Under the pieces are notes generated by a model. The model saw nothing but the letters and a program-made list of their open reading frames with translations, made no database searches and was not told the origin of the DNA. A DNA stretch of 64,000 nt from Stanieria cyanosphaera PCC 7437 (GTDB lineage: Bacteria > Cyanobacteriota > Cyanobacteriia > Cyanobacteriales > Xenococcaceae), in NCBI RefSeq assembly GCF_000317575.1, contig NC_019748.1:2624501-2688500 (forward strand). The letters are read 5' to 3'. Below, in pieces: positions 10,340 to 19,766 of this stretch. Both the position numbers and the translations under genes were made by a program. How positions within the stretch are numbered: position 1 is the first letter of the stretch; every line of letters starts with the position of its first letter.

Positions 10340-11713
10340 TTATCCATTTAGTAAAGCTTCCACAAATTCGTAGCTGGAAAATGGACGTAAATCCTCAATA
10401 CCTTCTCCTACTCCAATAAAGCGAATTGGTAGATTTAATTGTTGTGCTACAGCTAAAGCAACTCCTCCTTTAGCACTACCATCCAGTTTAGTCAAAACTA
10501 CTCCACTAAGTTGAGCAGCTTCTGAAAAGACTTGTGCTTGACGTAGACCATTTTGTCCTAAAGTAGCATCTAGAACTAATAAGGACTCTATTTTAGCTTC
10601 AGGAGCTTGTTTACTAATAATGCGACGAATTTTTGCCAACTCGTCCATCAAGTTTTTCTTGTTTTGTAAACGTCCTGCTGTATCAACTAAAAGCAGTTCA
10701 CTATTACGAGATTTAGCTGCACTAATGGCATCATAAACCACCGCAGCCGGGTCAGTATTTTTACCTGGATTAGCAATTACTGGAGTATTGGTTCTTTCTC
10801 CCCAAACTTTGACTTGCTCTACCGCAGCAGCCCGAAAAGTATCTGCTGCTGCAATGATACAGTTATAGCCTGATTTTTGAGTCAAATGGGCTAATTTACC
10901 AATCGTAGTCGTTTTACCAGCCCCATTAACCCCTGTTACCAACCAAATATTAAAGGTATCTTTTTCAGGGACAAAATCATCATTGTTTTGATTTTGCAGA
11001 GGTTGATCTAGAATATCTTGTAGAATAGTTTTAAGATATGCGATCGCTTCTTCTGGTGGCAAGGCTTCTTCTTTAAGTTTGGCTTGTAATGTCTCAATGA
11101 TGGTTTCAGTCGCTTCGATTCCTACATCTGCTTGCAGCAATAATGATTCAATGGTCATTACTGCGTCTTCATTCAAGGGGCCTTGACCGACAACTGCTTT
11201 AAGTTGATTAATTAAACCGCGACGGGTTTTACCTAAGCCTTGACGTAGTTTTTTCAGCCAATCGATTTCTTCTTGGGAAATATCATCAGGACTTCTACCT
11301 TGGTCTGCTAAAATTTTTGCTGACCAAATAAAATCTTCATCTAAACTAAGAGGTTTTGCCTCACTAATTTTGTCTTCCTCAACTTGAGGAGTTTCAATTG
11401 CTGTTGCTTTGAGTTTATCTAACGCTTCAGATTTACGCATCCAAGCAGGAACTTTTGTCTCAGTTTGGGTTGCCACTTCAGCAGCTTTTAATTCAATACT
11501 AACTTCCTTGGTTTGGTTAGATTCTTCTGTCGTTGTTTCTTTGCGTTGTTGAATATTTTGATAAGCTGTTTTTGCCCAAGAAAGATAATCATCTTGAGGA
11601 GTCTGAGGTGTTTCTGTAGTTTCAACTTCGACTGGAGTTGTTTCTTCTACAGTTTGTGGTGGTTGTTCTGAAGATTCTTTTTCGTTGAACTGACGGCGAA
11701 ACCAATTAAACAT
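10340..11713 (-). CDS. ftsY: Signal recognition particle receptor FtsY
   Basis: The SRP receptor GTPase docks ribosome-nascent chain complexes at the membrane. Its 457 residues comprise a long acidic, Glu/Thr-rich N-terminal A domain (about 1-150), typical of FtsY and different from Ffh, and the NG GTPase domain. GTPase motifs are G1 GVNGAGKTTTIGKLAH near 258, the AADTFRAAAVEQ insertion-box start, DTAGRLQNKKNLMDEL, and TKLDGSAKGGVALA. The C-terminal IGVGEGIEDLRPF is diagnostic for the SRP GTPase family. It is the first gene of the minus-strand block leading to the SpoIIE phosphatase. Confidence 0.97.
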   Translation of the reverse strand: MFNWFRRQFNEKESSEQPPQTVEETTPVEVETTETPQTPQDDYLSWAKTAYQNIQQRKETTTEESNQTKEVSIELKAAEVATQTETKVPAWMRKSEALDKLKATAIETPQVEEDKISEAKPLSLDEDFIWSAKILADQGRSPDDISQEEIDWLKKLRQGLGKTRRGLINQLKAVVGQGPLNEDAVMTIESLLLQADVGIEATETIIETLQAKLKEEALPPEEAIAYLKTILQDILDQPLQNQNNDDFVPEKDTFNIWLVTGVNGAGKTTTIGKLAHLTQKSGYNCIIAAADTFRAAAVEQVKVWGERTNTPVIANPGKNTDPAAVVYDAISAAKSRNSELLLVDTAGRLQNKKNLMDELAKIRRIISKQAPEAKIESLLVLDATLGQNGLRQAQVFSEAAQLSGVVLTKLDGSAKGGVALAVAQQLNLPIRFIGVGEGIEDLRPFSSYEFVEALLNG

Positions 11714-12003
11714 AAGGAGTAAAGTGTAAATTTATTTGTACTTAATTTATTGATAATAACAAGCTTTGTAGAAATATTTTAAAAGCGATCGCGCTCATTC
11801 AGCAAATTGAAGTTGTTTTTCAGTTTTCCCAAGGTTTTAAATTAAATAATTTTCGGTTAATTCAAAAAAAACAAAAAAAATATATATATGTTAATAAAAT
11901 AAGCAAAAAAATTAATATCAAACTATTAAGAATCTTGTGAATTAAGCTGCTAATTAACAGGTCTTATTTTATCGTATCAATAGAGCTTATCAGGAGTTTT
12001 GAT

Positions 12004-12294
12004 ATGTCTATCGAAGAATTTTTAGGTCAACTCAATACTGCCGAAAAAGGATGGGGTCTGTGGGTAAATCGGAATAATCCTCATGAATATCATATGGGGC
12101 AATATGCGTTTGATAATGACCGTATTCCTAAATGTTTTGTTCACGTAGATAATCTCGATCATTTGGCTCATCTTCGTCAACAATATATTAGCTCAAAAGC
12201 CTCAAATCAAAGTAATGAAACTTTCTTAGGACAAGAATGGGCAGAAAAATTTTTGTCTCAGTGGTGCAATCATAATTTAAAAGCTTTGGTTTAA
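12004..12294 (+). CDS. Small hypothetical protein
   Basis: A 96-residue soluble protein that I do not assign to a family. It is rich in aromatic residues and His/Asn (WGLWVNRNNPHEYHMGQYAF, HVDNLDHLAHLRQQY). The start ATG has a purine-rich AGGAG upstream at 11993-11997, a good ribosome binding site. A clear terminator follows the stop by about 65 bp, so it is probably a single-gene transcript. Confidence 0.6.
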   Translation: MSIEEFLGQLNTAEKGWGLWVNRNNPHEYHMGQYAFDNDRIPKCFVHVDNLDHLAHLRQQYISSKASNQSNETFLGQEWAEKFLSQWCNHNLKALV

Positions 12295-12361
12295 TTTTTG
12301 AGAATATTTAGCTCAAAAAAACAGACTTACAAAGCCAAAAAACTCAAAAAACTACTCATGA

Positions 12362-12386
12362 TGTCCAGATTTTTCTGGGCATTTTT
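12362..12386 (+). terminator. Rho-independent terminator
   Basis: Stem TGTCCAGA / TCTGGGCA with one G-T pair and a TTTT loop, followed by TTTTT. It is placed to end the 96-residue protein gene transcript. Confidence 0.75.
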
Positions 12387-12607
12387 ATTAGGTTTTATGT
12401 TTATTTTTTCTTCTTTGTTCTATTCTACTCCAACTTCTGTATTAATCGATGTACAGACGTAGCACCGCGTAGTCTCAAAGTCAAAAATTGCTCACTAATA
12501 ACTGGTAACTGATAACTGAAATGACCTATTCGTGTAATACTGATTGAAGCGAATCTCCCCCTACTTAAATTAAAGGGAATGATTTTGTTGAAGTAACATC
12601 TACAGCA
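12387..12607. other. Spacer upstream of trpS with repeat-like fragments
   Basis: The spacer contains no gene. Around 12490-12520 there is a GGTAACTGATAACTG stretch resembling the interior of the longer MITE copies (44012 and 53596), so it may be a decayed fragment. The trpS promoter should lie at its downstream end. Confidence 0.4.
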
Positions 12608-13618
12608 ATGAAAAAGAAGAGAGTTTTATCTGGCGTACAACCTACTGGCAACTTACATCTAGGCAACTATTTAGGAGCTATTCGCAACTGGGTAGAAATC
12701 CAACATCAATACGACAATTTTTTCTGTGTAGTTGATTTACACGCGATTACAGTTCCTCACGATCCTCAAAAGTTAGCACAAGATACTTATACTATTGCTG
12801 CTCTTTATCTTGCTTGCGGAATTGATTTAGCAGCTTCGACAATTTTTGTGCAATCTCATGTAAGCGCGCATAGTGAATTGACTTGGTTACTCAACTGTAT
12901 CACTCCTCTCAATTGGCTAGAAAGAATGATTCAGTTTAAGGAAAAGGCAGTTAAACAAGGGGAAAATGTTAGCGTAGGATTGTTAGATTATCCTGTGTTA
13001 ATGGCAGCAGATATCTTACTTTATGATGCTGATAAAGTACCTGTAGGAGAAGATCAAAAACAACATTTAGAGTTAACCCGTGATATTGCAGCTAGAGTTA
13101 ATGACAAATTTGGTAAAGCAAATCATCCTATTTTAAAAATACCTGAACCTTTAATTCGTACAGAAGGTGCAAGGGTAATGAGTTTGACTGATGGAACAAA
13201 AAAAATGTCCAAATCCGATCCTTCAGAAATGAGTAGAATCAGTTTGTTAGACTCTCCTGATTTGATTGAGAAAAAAATTAAAAAGTGTAAAACCGATCCA
13301 ATTAAAGGTTTGGTTTTTGACGATCTAGAACGCCCTGAATGTAATAATTTACTTACTCTCTATCAATTATTATCTGGCAAAACTAAATCAGAAGTGGCAG
13401 CCGAATGTCAAGAGATGGGTTGGGGACAGTTTAAACCCTTACTAACCGACACAACCATCGAAGCTCTCAAACCAATTCAAGATACCTATCAAGAGATTAT
13501 GAACAATCAAGATTATCTTAATCAGGTGTTGCGGGAGGGAGCAGCTAAAGCAAAAGAGGTAGCTAATCAAACTTTATCAAGAGTAAAAGATGCACTGGGG
13601 TATTTACCTTCATTGTAA
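12608..13618 (+). CDS. trpS: Tryptophanyl-tRNA synthetase
   Basis: A class I aminoacyl-tRNA synthetase charging tRNA-Trp, 336 residues, the usual bacterial length. The HIGH-type motif reads PTGNLHLGNYLGAI (about 12-25) and the KMSKS loop reads KKMSKSDPSEM near 199. ERMIQFKEKA and LLDYPVLMAADILLYDAD, which form the tryptophan and ATP site region, are intact. It is followed by the MTHFR-like gene with a 53-bp gap. Confidence 0.97.
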   Translation: MKKKRVLSGVQPTGNLHLGNYLGAIRNWVEIQHQYDNFFCVVDLHAITVPHDPQKLAQDTYTIAALYLACGIDLAASTIFVQSHVSAHSELTWLLNCITPLNWLERMIQFKEKAVKQGENVSVGLLDYPVLMAADILLYDADKVPVGEDQKQHLELTRDIAARVNDKFGKANHPILKIPEPLIRTEGARVMSLTDGTKKMSKSDPSEMSRISLLDSPDLIEKKIKKCKTDPIKGLVFDDLERPECNNLLTLYQLLSGKTKSEVAAECQEMGWGQFKPLLTDTTIEALKPIQDTYQEIMNNQDYLNQVLREGAAKAKEVANQTLSRVKDALGYLPSL

Positions 13619-13671
13619 ATTGTTTTATAACCAAGAAAAATCTTAATAGTTAATCAACCAAATCAATCGTA

Positions 13672-14571
13672 ATGACTAACCGTTTTCGCAGTGCTGTAGC
13701 AGCTAAAGAATTTTTAATTACGGCAGAAGTAACTCCTCCTAAAGGCGGAAACCCCGCTCGGATGCTCGAAATGGCAGAAAAACTGAAGGATAGAGTTCAC
13801 GCGGTTAATGTTACTGATGGTAGTCGCGCAGTACTGCGGATGTCTTCTTTGGCAGCATCGGTTATTTTATTACAACATGGTATTGAACCTATTTGTCAGA
13901 TTGCTTGTCGCGATCGCAATTGTATTGGTTTACAAGCAGATTTAATGGGTGCTTATGCTTTGGGTATTCGCAATGTTTTGGCTTTGACGGGAGATCCTGT
14001 GAAAGCAGGCGATCATCAAAAAGCTAAATCTGTGTTTGAATTAGAAGCGGTTAGATTACTGAAAGTTATTGGACAACTTAATAATGGCTTAGATTTTAAT
14101 GATAAACCTTTACCTGATGAACCGTTAGATTTGTTTGCTGGTGCTGCGGTCGATCCTCAATTAAAAAGTTGGTCTGGTTTACAAAGTAGATTTGAACGGA
14201 AACTAGCTGCAGGAGCGCAGTTTTTTCAGAGTCAAATGATTACCGACTTTGAAAAACTTGATAAGTTTATGACTCAGATTGCTTCAATTTCAGATAAACC
14301 AATTCTGGCAGGGATATTTTTATTAAAATCAGCTAAAAATGCTGAGTTTATTAATCGCTATGTTCCAGGAGTTAATATTCCTCAATCAATCATTGATCGC
14401 CTTGCACAAGCTAGCGAACCACTGCAAGAAGGAGTTAAAATTGCAGCCGAACAAGTTAAATTAGCTCAACAAACTTGTCACGGAGTTCATTTAATGGCAG
14501 TCAAAAGAGAAGATTTAATTCCTCAAATTCTCGATTTAGCTGAAGTTAAACCTTTGGATTATTCTTCGTAA
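13672..14571 (+). CDS. Methylenetetrahydrofolate reductase family protein
   Basis: A 299-residue TIM-barrel flavoprotein of the MetF family, which reduces 5,10-methylene-THF to 5-methyl-THF for methionine synthesis. Family features include FLITAEVTPPKGGNPARM at the N-terminus, the conserved CRDRNCIGLQADL segment, and NVLALTGDPVKAGDH near the FAD/folate site. The length is nearer the short MetF domain than the eukaryotic form. Its 3' end overlaps the convergent pentapeptide gene by 13 bp. It may cooperate with a separate small subunit as in some bacteria; none is visible. Confidence 0.85.
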   Translation: MTNRFRSAVAAKEFLITAEVTPPKGGNPARMLEMAEKLKDRVHAVNVTDGSRAVLRMSSLAASVILLQHGIEPICQIACRDRNCIGLQADLMGAYALGIRNVLALTGDPVKAGDHQKAKSVFELEAVRLLKVIGQLNNGLDFNDKPLPDEPLDLFAGAAVDPQLKSWSGLQSRFERKLAAGAQFFQSQMITDFEKLDKFMTQIASISDKPILAGIFLLKSAKNAEFINRYVPGVNIPQSIIDRLAQASEPLQEGVKIAAEQVKLAQQTCHGVHLMAVKREDLIPQILDLAEVKPLDYSS

Positions 14572-14999
14572 CTGCCACCTACTGAAATTCCTGTGTTAAA
14601 AATTTGGGCATTGGTTAAATTTAAACCAATCATTGATGCACCCGACACATCCGCATCGTTAATAGTTGCTGCGGTAAAGTTTACTTGATTTAAATTCGCC
14701 TGATTTAAACTAGCATTGGTTACAAAAGCAGCAGTAAGGTTAGCATTTTCCAAGTTTGCACCTGTTAAATCTGCACCTTCTAAGTTTGCACCTGTTAAGT
14801 TTGCACCTTCTAAATTAGCTTTTCGTAAATCTGCACCAATTAAATGAGCATCTTGCAAATCTGCTTCTGAAAGATCGCACCCGTAGCATTCTCCTGTAGC
14901 GAGTAATTGCTTAACATGGTTGGGATTAGCTGCATAAACCGAAGTAGCAAGCAGCAAGGGAGTTAAACCCCCAAAAGTGAATAAAGTTCCAAGTTTCAT
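14559..14999 (-). CDS. Secreted pentapeptide-repeat protein
   Basis: A 146-residue exported protein. Residues 1-23 are a signal peptide (LLLATSVYAANP). After a CYGC pair the protein is almost entirely A(D/N)LXX pentapeptide repeats (about 45-135: ADLRKANLEGANLTGANLEG and onward), which fold into a right-handed beta-helix. These small periplasmic or lumenal pentapeptide proteins are common in cyanobacteria and mostly have no known function. The 3' ends of this gene and the MTHFR-like gene overlap by 13 bp. Confidence 0.85.
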   Translation of the reverse strand: MKLGTLFTFGGLTPLLLATSVYAANPNHVKQLLATGECYGCDLSEADLQDAHLIGADLRKANLEGANLTGANLEGADLTGANLENANLTAAFVTNASLNQANLNQVNFTAATINDADVSGASMIGLNLTNAQIFNTGISVGGSYEE

Positions 15000-15189
15000 A
15001 ACTGCCTCCTTTTAAGCGTTAACTGATTTACCTCCTTTGCAAGCAAATGTATTCTTTACTACAATTTTCTCATAACTAAAATTGCTTGAACATGAAGATT
15101 TAGTTGAAATATTTTGAAATATTGGAGTTAGATCAAGTTCGGATGATGACTTTAAATACAATCTCTCCCAGTCTCTTTATTTCCTCTTC

Positions 15190-15279
15190 GGTGGACGTTC
15201 CCTTGCTCGGTCGGCGTTCCCTTGCGCCTGTCGTCGGCGCGGGTTCCGACCGCTTACCGCCGACGCGGGCTTCCACCGC
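15190..15279. repeat. Nested GC-rich palindromic repeat (one copy inside another)
   Basis: A 90-bp island of high GC in AT-rich surroundings. The outer arms are GGTGGA at 15190 and TCCACC ending at 15277. Inside, 15209-15253 is a second unit with arms GGTCGG and CCGACC. Both units begin GGT...CGTTCCCTTG and end ...ACCGC, so one appears to have inserted into the other. A related unit is at 61021. ORFs across it are not credible. Confidence 0.7.
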
Positions 15280-15333
15280 TCCCCATCAGCTATAACATTC
15301 AAGTATTGAAACGAACCTGATATTAATTGTTCA

Positions 15334-17301
15334 TTAATGAGATTCAGGTTCTCCAAACAAAACAAAAGAGCGATTTAATTTTTGCATAACTGTTTCACTG
15401 ACACTGCTAACTGCTAATCCTCCGACTGTACGACGGCGCAAAGAACGCAGGATTACCATGTCATATTTATTGGCTTGTTCAATAATTGCTTTGCTGACAT
15501 CATTATGACGAATAGTTTGCACGGCAACATCAATCTTGGGTTGGAGATATGTCAAAGTTTGTTGTAATTGAGTTTCAAAAGATTCGATGTCATCTTTCGG
15601 AGTTCTGCGATCGCAAACCCGCATCAGAGTGATTGCTGCGGAATTAGCTTCGGCAAAAATTTGAGCAAAACGAATAATTCTAGTAGTTTGAGGAGTAAGA
15701 TTTTTGACAGGTACTAAAATTTGATGAATATTGATTGGTTGATCTACCAAACGCATTACCGCAACAGGACAATGAGAAGACCAAAATACACTATCAATTA
15801 CACTCCCAAATAAACGCGATCACGCAGTGCCTCGCCGAAGGCGAGATCGCAATCGATTTGTGCCACTCCAACCCATTACAATTAAACTAGCGCGATATTC
15901 TTTAGCGGTACGACTAATTCCATGAACAATATCATCATCGATCCGAAGTACTGGTTTAGCTTCTACCGCAAATTCTTCAGTTAAGGCTAAAGCGTTTTGC
16001 AATAATCCTCGACTACGTTTGATTGCTACTTGCAATTGAGGATCGTCCATTTGAACATGAGCTTTGGCAATTGAGACGGGAACAACAATTCCTGATTCGT
16101 GACGGGCAATTAATGCACCCATCTCAATCAAATATTTTTCGGTTGTAGGATTAGCTACAGGTACAACAACACGACATAAAGAAGCATTAGATAAACTTGA
16201 TTTTCCTGAATGAGATGTTGATGAAACCTCTTGAAGTTGCTTGGTTTCTGAGTTGAACTCAGCAGCAATATCAGGAGTTAAAAAACCTGAATTAATAAGA
16301 TGTTCGGGAGCATCAGAATTATAATTCCAGGACAAAGATTCAGTATTTAAATGATTATTTGTTAAATTAAGTTTTGGGGCAAATTTGTTAGTTAGAACAG
16401 GTCCTAAAATCGAAGTTACTAACATTAAAACAATGACAGTATTAAAAACAGAATTACTAATAACGCCTGCATTTAATCCTACTAAAGCAGCAGCTAAAGT
16501 AGCAGCTACTTGTGGTAAAGATAAAGACCACATTGTTAAACATTCATTCCAATTGTAGCGAAAAATTAATTTAGTTATAAATGCAGCTAAAAATTTACTA
16601 GTAATTAAACCCGCAACAATTGCAAAAGTAAGCCAAAAATCTGAAGTAAGAGTTTTGATAAATCCAGGAATATCCAGTAACAGTCCCATTCCTACAAAGA
16701 AACAAGGAATGAATAAAGTACTACCAACAAATTCAACTTTTTCTTCAACAGGACTTCTACCTACTACATCATTAACAGCTAAACCTGCCAAAAATGCACC
16801 TACAATTTTATCTACATTAATAAGTTGTGCGCCAACAGAAGCTAAAAATACGGCTAAAAGAATAAACAAAAACTGATTACTTTCTTCATCTCCTGTACGA
16901 CGAAAATATTGTTTTCCTGCCCAATCAAAACCAAATAAAACTATTGCAGCATAAACACCCAAACTAACTAATTGAATTACTAAACTAGTAGGTGTAAATT
17001 CTCCTGCATGAATAGAAACACAAATAGCTAAAACTAATAACGAAGCAATATCAGTAAAAATTGTTGCGCCAATGGTAACTGTAACACCTTGATTATTAAC
17101 TACTCCCAAACGATTGACAATTGGATAACCCAAAAGAGTATGAGAAGCTAATAAAGAACCAATTAAAATGGAAGCATTAACCCCCATACCAAATAATAAT
17201 CCGATCGCAGTACCAAAGGTTAAAGGAACTAAAAAAGTTGCTATCCCAAACGTTAAGGAACGATTTTTGCTTTTACGGAATTCGGCAAGGTCTACTTCTA
17301 A
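15334..17301 (-). pseudogene. Broken cation:proton antiporter with C-terminal Usp domains
   Basis: Remnant of a CPA2-type Na+/H+ or K+/H+ antiporter fused to universal-stress-protein domains. The readable frame starts with LEVDLAEFRKSKNRSLTFG right after the kinase stop codon. This matches the family sequence after the first two to three helices, so roughly 80 N-terminal residues are gone and there is no start codon in place. The membrane part and first Usp region run to WSGTNRLRSR. A 27-bp insertion at 15822-15848 then introduces an in-frame TGA (15820-15822). After the stop the same frame continues SRLFGSVIDSVFWSSHCPVA into the second Usp domain, ending at 15334. Segments could still be expressed from internal Met codons (17187, 15756), but no intact transporter is possible. 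Confidence 0.85.
15822..15848. repeat. 27-bp palindromic insertion within a HIP1 site
   Basis: The 27 bases carry the perfect hairpin CTCGCC-GAA-GGCGAG at 15831-15845. Removing them restores GCGATCGC and a continuous antiporter reading frame. GATC is present on both sides (15818-15821 and 15845-15848), like a short target duplication. It resembles the very small dispersed repeats reported in Nostoc genomes. Confidence 0.75.
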
Positions 17302-18702
17302 TTAATCTCGTACAATCGGTAAATTTAACCAATCACTCAATTCTTGTGCCAGCCAATCTAATTCTGGTTCGCTTAAAGAATCAAGTTGATATTTATTTTT
17401 GCCAACCCAGATTTGAAGAGTGGGTGAAAATTTAGTAGATTCACTATCAGAATTTTGAAGATGCAAATAATTATGGCGTTGTATTTTTATAATTCCTGCT
17501 GTAGGTGATGGTTTAGGATTTTGATATTTAAATTGAAATAATTGATAAATGAAAGCTATTCGCTGTTGATTAATAATCAGTTTTTTCTTGCCAAATAAAG
17601 TAAATAAAATTCCTCCTACCATACCTAATCCTGCTGTCCAAAAAGGTAAAGAAAATAGACCAAAAATTATATTAATCGGAAAAGGAGCAATAAAAACTGC
17701 ATTATATGTCCAAAAAGCAATAAAAGAATTCCAAGCGATCGCAAAAGTTGTTAAACCAATTAAACCTGGATTAAATCCAGCAGGAGGAACGGTTATTTCA
17801 ATTTTTTCTTGTGTCTTATATAAATTAATTTGACTATCAATCGGTTGAGAAATAACTATATTATTTTGATATTTTTTAGAAGGATTGTTTAATTCTTGTA
17901 GAGCTAATTGTGCAGAATTAAATCTTTTATCTAAACTTGGTTCAGTCATTTTTCGTAACCAAGCTGTTAATTCTATACTTAAATTAACTCCAGTTTCAAA
18001 TTGAATTTTTCCTTCTTGTTGCGGTAAATCTGCTGGTTGAATTCCTGTAATTAAATAAATTAAAGTTGCGCCCAAACTATATAAATCCGAAGCAGGAACA
18101 CAGCGATCGCCAAACTGTTCGGGAGGCATATAGCCATAAGTTCCCACAATAGTAATTGTACCTCCTTCTCTAGCTACAACATTCTGGACCGAACCAAAAT
18201 CAATTAAATAAATCTCACCAATATTATTTTCAAAACTTTTAGTTAACAGAATATTACTAGGCTTAATATCTCGATGAATAATCGGTGGTTTACGATTATG
18301 TAAATAAATCAAAATTTCTAAAATCTTTGCTGCTATCTGCTTAACTTCTGATTCAGAAAAATTTCTTCCTTGTTGAATTTGTTCTGTCAAAGATTGAGCT
18401 TGAATATAACTTTGTACCAAAGCAAATCCTTGGCAATTAGGTAGATCGATTTCAAAGTAATCAAGATATTGAGCAATAGCAGGATGAGAAATATTTTGGA
18501 GAGTTTGAGCTTCTCTTTCAAAAAGTTTTAAATGTTCCCATTCAAAATCTAGACCAAATTTTAAGAACTTAATTACGACTAATTGTTGAGTTATTTGATC
18601 TTGAGCTAGAAAAGTTTCTCTTCCTCCTCTTTTCCCTAATTGCTGTTGAATTAAATAGCGGTTTTTTAAAAGAATATTTATCATATTTATTTTAATAAGC
18701 AT
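17302..18702 (-). CDS. Serine/threonine protein kinase with C-terminal membrane segment
   Basis: A Hanks-type kinase of 466 residues. The N-lobe VVIKF has the ATP-binding Lys, though the Gly-rich loop is atypical (LGKRGGRETFLAQ). The catalytic loop IIHRDIKPSNILL near residue 140, the DFG motif (YLIDFGSVQ) and GTYGYMPPEQFGDRCVPASD are intact. Two hydrophobic helices follow (about 315-370), then a cytosolic domain ending ELDWLAQELSDWLNLPIVRD. It is the common cyanobacterial Spk layout with a PPEQF activation segment. The next downstream sequence is the antiporter remnant, in the same frame after the TAA. The start is MLIKIN (overlapping the VOC gene by 11 bp) or the second Met, MINILL. Confidence 0.88.
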   Translation of the reverse strand: MLIKINMINILLKNRYLIQQQLGKRGGRETFLAQDQITQQLVVIKFLKFGLDFEWEHLKLFEREAQTLQNISHPAIAQYLDYFEIDLPNCQGFALVQSYIQAQSLTEQIQQGRNFSESEVKQIAAKILEILIYLHNRKPPIIHRDIKPSNILLTKSFENNIGEIYLIDFGSVQNVVAREGGTITIVGTYGYMPPEQFGDRCVPASDLYSLGATLIYLITGIQPADLPQQEGKIQFETGVNLSIELTAWLRKMTEPSLDKRFNSAQLALQELNNPSKKYQNNIVISQPIDSQINLYKTQEKIEITVPPAGFNPGLIGLTTFAIAWNSFIAFWTYNAVFIAPFPINIIFGLFSLPFWTAGLGMVGGILFTLFGKKKLIINQQRIAFIYQLFQFKYQNPKPSPTAGIIKIQRHNYLHLQNSDSESTKFSPTLQIWVGKNKYQLDSLSEPELDWLAQELSDWLNLPIVRD

Positions 18703-19108
18703 TTTCTACGGTATGACCAATTTCTTGCCCATAAGATAGTTCAAGAGTATGACCATCTGGATCTTGCAGAAAAGCCCAATAACCGATTGGATATCCAGAA
18801 TCTTTTGGTGGTTCGAGCAATACACCTTCGATGCGCGCTTTTTCACATAAAATATCTATATCTTCGCGACTCGGACAACCAACACCCAAATGTGCCAAGG
18901 GGGAAAGAATAGGATGTACAGAATCAGTTTGAATTAAAACAATTACAAAAGGTCGAGTATGATCACTCAGCCAAACTACGGCAACGCCAGTTTCTGCATC
19001 GATACGGCGATGAACAACTCGCATTTTAGCATAGGTTGAATAAAATTTGATACTCCGCTCAAGATTTGAGACAGGAAGTGCGATGTGAGTAAGTCCAATA
19101 TCAGTCAT
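18692..19108 (-). CDS. VOC superfamily (glyoxalase-like) protein
   Basis: A 138-residue two-module VOC fold protein. The N-terminus THIALPVSNLERSIKFYSTY has the typical metal-ligand His at position 8. HLGVGC in the middle and the final DPDGHTLELSYGQ with the conserved Glu provide the other ligand positions. Members include glyoxalase I, dioxygenases and antibiotic-resistance proteins; the substrate here is not predictable. It overlaps the kinase gene start by 11 bp, so the two are probably cotranscribed. Confidence 0.85.
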   Translation of the reverse strand: MTDIGLTHIALPVSNLERSIKFYSTYAKMRVVHRRIDAETGVAVVWLSDHTRPFVIVLIQTDSVHPILSPLAHLGVGCPSREDIDILCEKARIEGVLLEPPKDSGYPIGYWAFLQDPDGHTLELSYGQEIGHTVENAY

Positions 19109-19766
19109 TTCAATACCAACTTAAACAAAATATAATAGTACATTAGTATGCTATAAAATTTATTTTATAGTATTCTTTTTGAAGCAACTTTGGCAGTGCG
19201 CTTGATCTATTAATAATTTTGTCTACTCATTTTCTATGTTATTTTGTTGATGCTACTGTTTTATCATTAGGTTATTTTTTTATCTCTACATTGACTACTC
19301 TGCTTTAATTTATGTGTGTTGTATCTAAAGCGGTCGCAATTAGTTTTCCACTAGCCCTAGCTAAGTCATTAAGGATATTTTGCTTGAAATTAGTTAAAAA
19401 TGGTCTTTCATTAGGAGATTGATTCTAAAATATAATTATAAATTTAATTAATATTGAATCAGTTTAAGATTTTTTATATATATATTTAGTCAGAGATTGA
19501 AATAAGTTTAAATTCAACTTGTGATAGAGGCGTAAATAAAATTTTTCTCATATCTTTAAGATTGTGTGATGACAAATAATCAAAGAATTGGTTGATATAA
19601 GCAAAAAACAAAAGTTATTTTGTGGTCTAAAATTTATTTTATTTCACTTTATTTTTGTTTATTGAAACTAAGGTTTGGTTATAAATAATTGAGTCATCAA
19701 TATTACTAGCTAATGATTATGTCAATCATTATTTAAATCTAGACCACAAACTTAAGGAGTAAAAAC
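19109..19766. other. Intergenic region, divergent promoters and structured leader
   Basis: A 658-bp AT-rich spacer between divergent genes (VOC protein and lipoprotein). No ORF looks real. The last 150 bp hold two inverted repeats just before the lipoprotein ribosome binding site, described separately. Confidence 0.55.
19619..19750 (+). promoter_or_regulatory. Inverted repeats in the lipoprotein gene leader
   Basis: TTTGTGGTCTA at 19619-19629 pairs perfectly with TAGACCACAAA at 19740-19750. Between them TAATGATT-ATGTC-AATCATTA (19711-19731) is a perfect 8-bp hairpin. The distal arm ends three bases before the AAGGAG ribosome binding site (19754-19759), so folding of the leader could affect access of ribosomes. 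This is inferred from sequence only. Confidence 0.4.

Noticed and set aside
15104-15365. Overlapping ORFs on both strands across the GC-rich repeat (15104-15295 plus, 15177-15365 minus)
   Set aside because: Both translate the nested palindrome into low-complexity Arg/Pro/Ser-rich peptides. The open frames are a result of GC-rich repeat composition.
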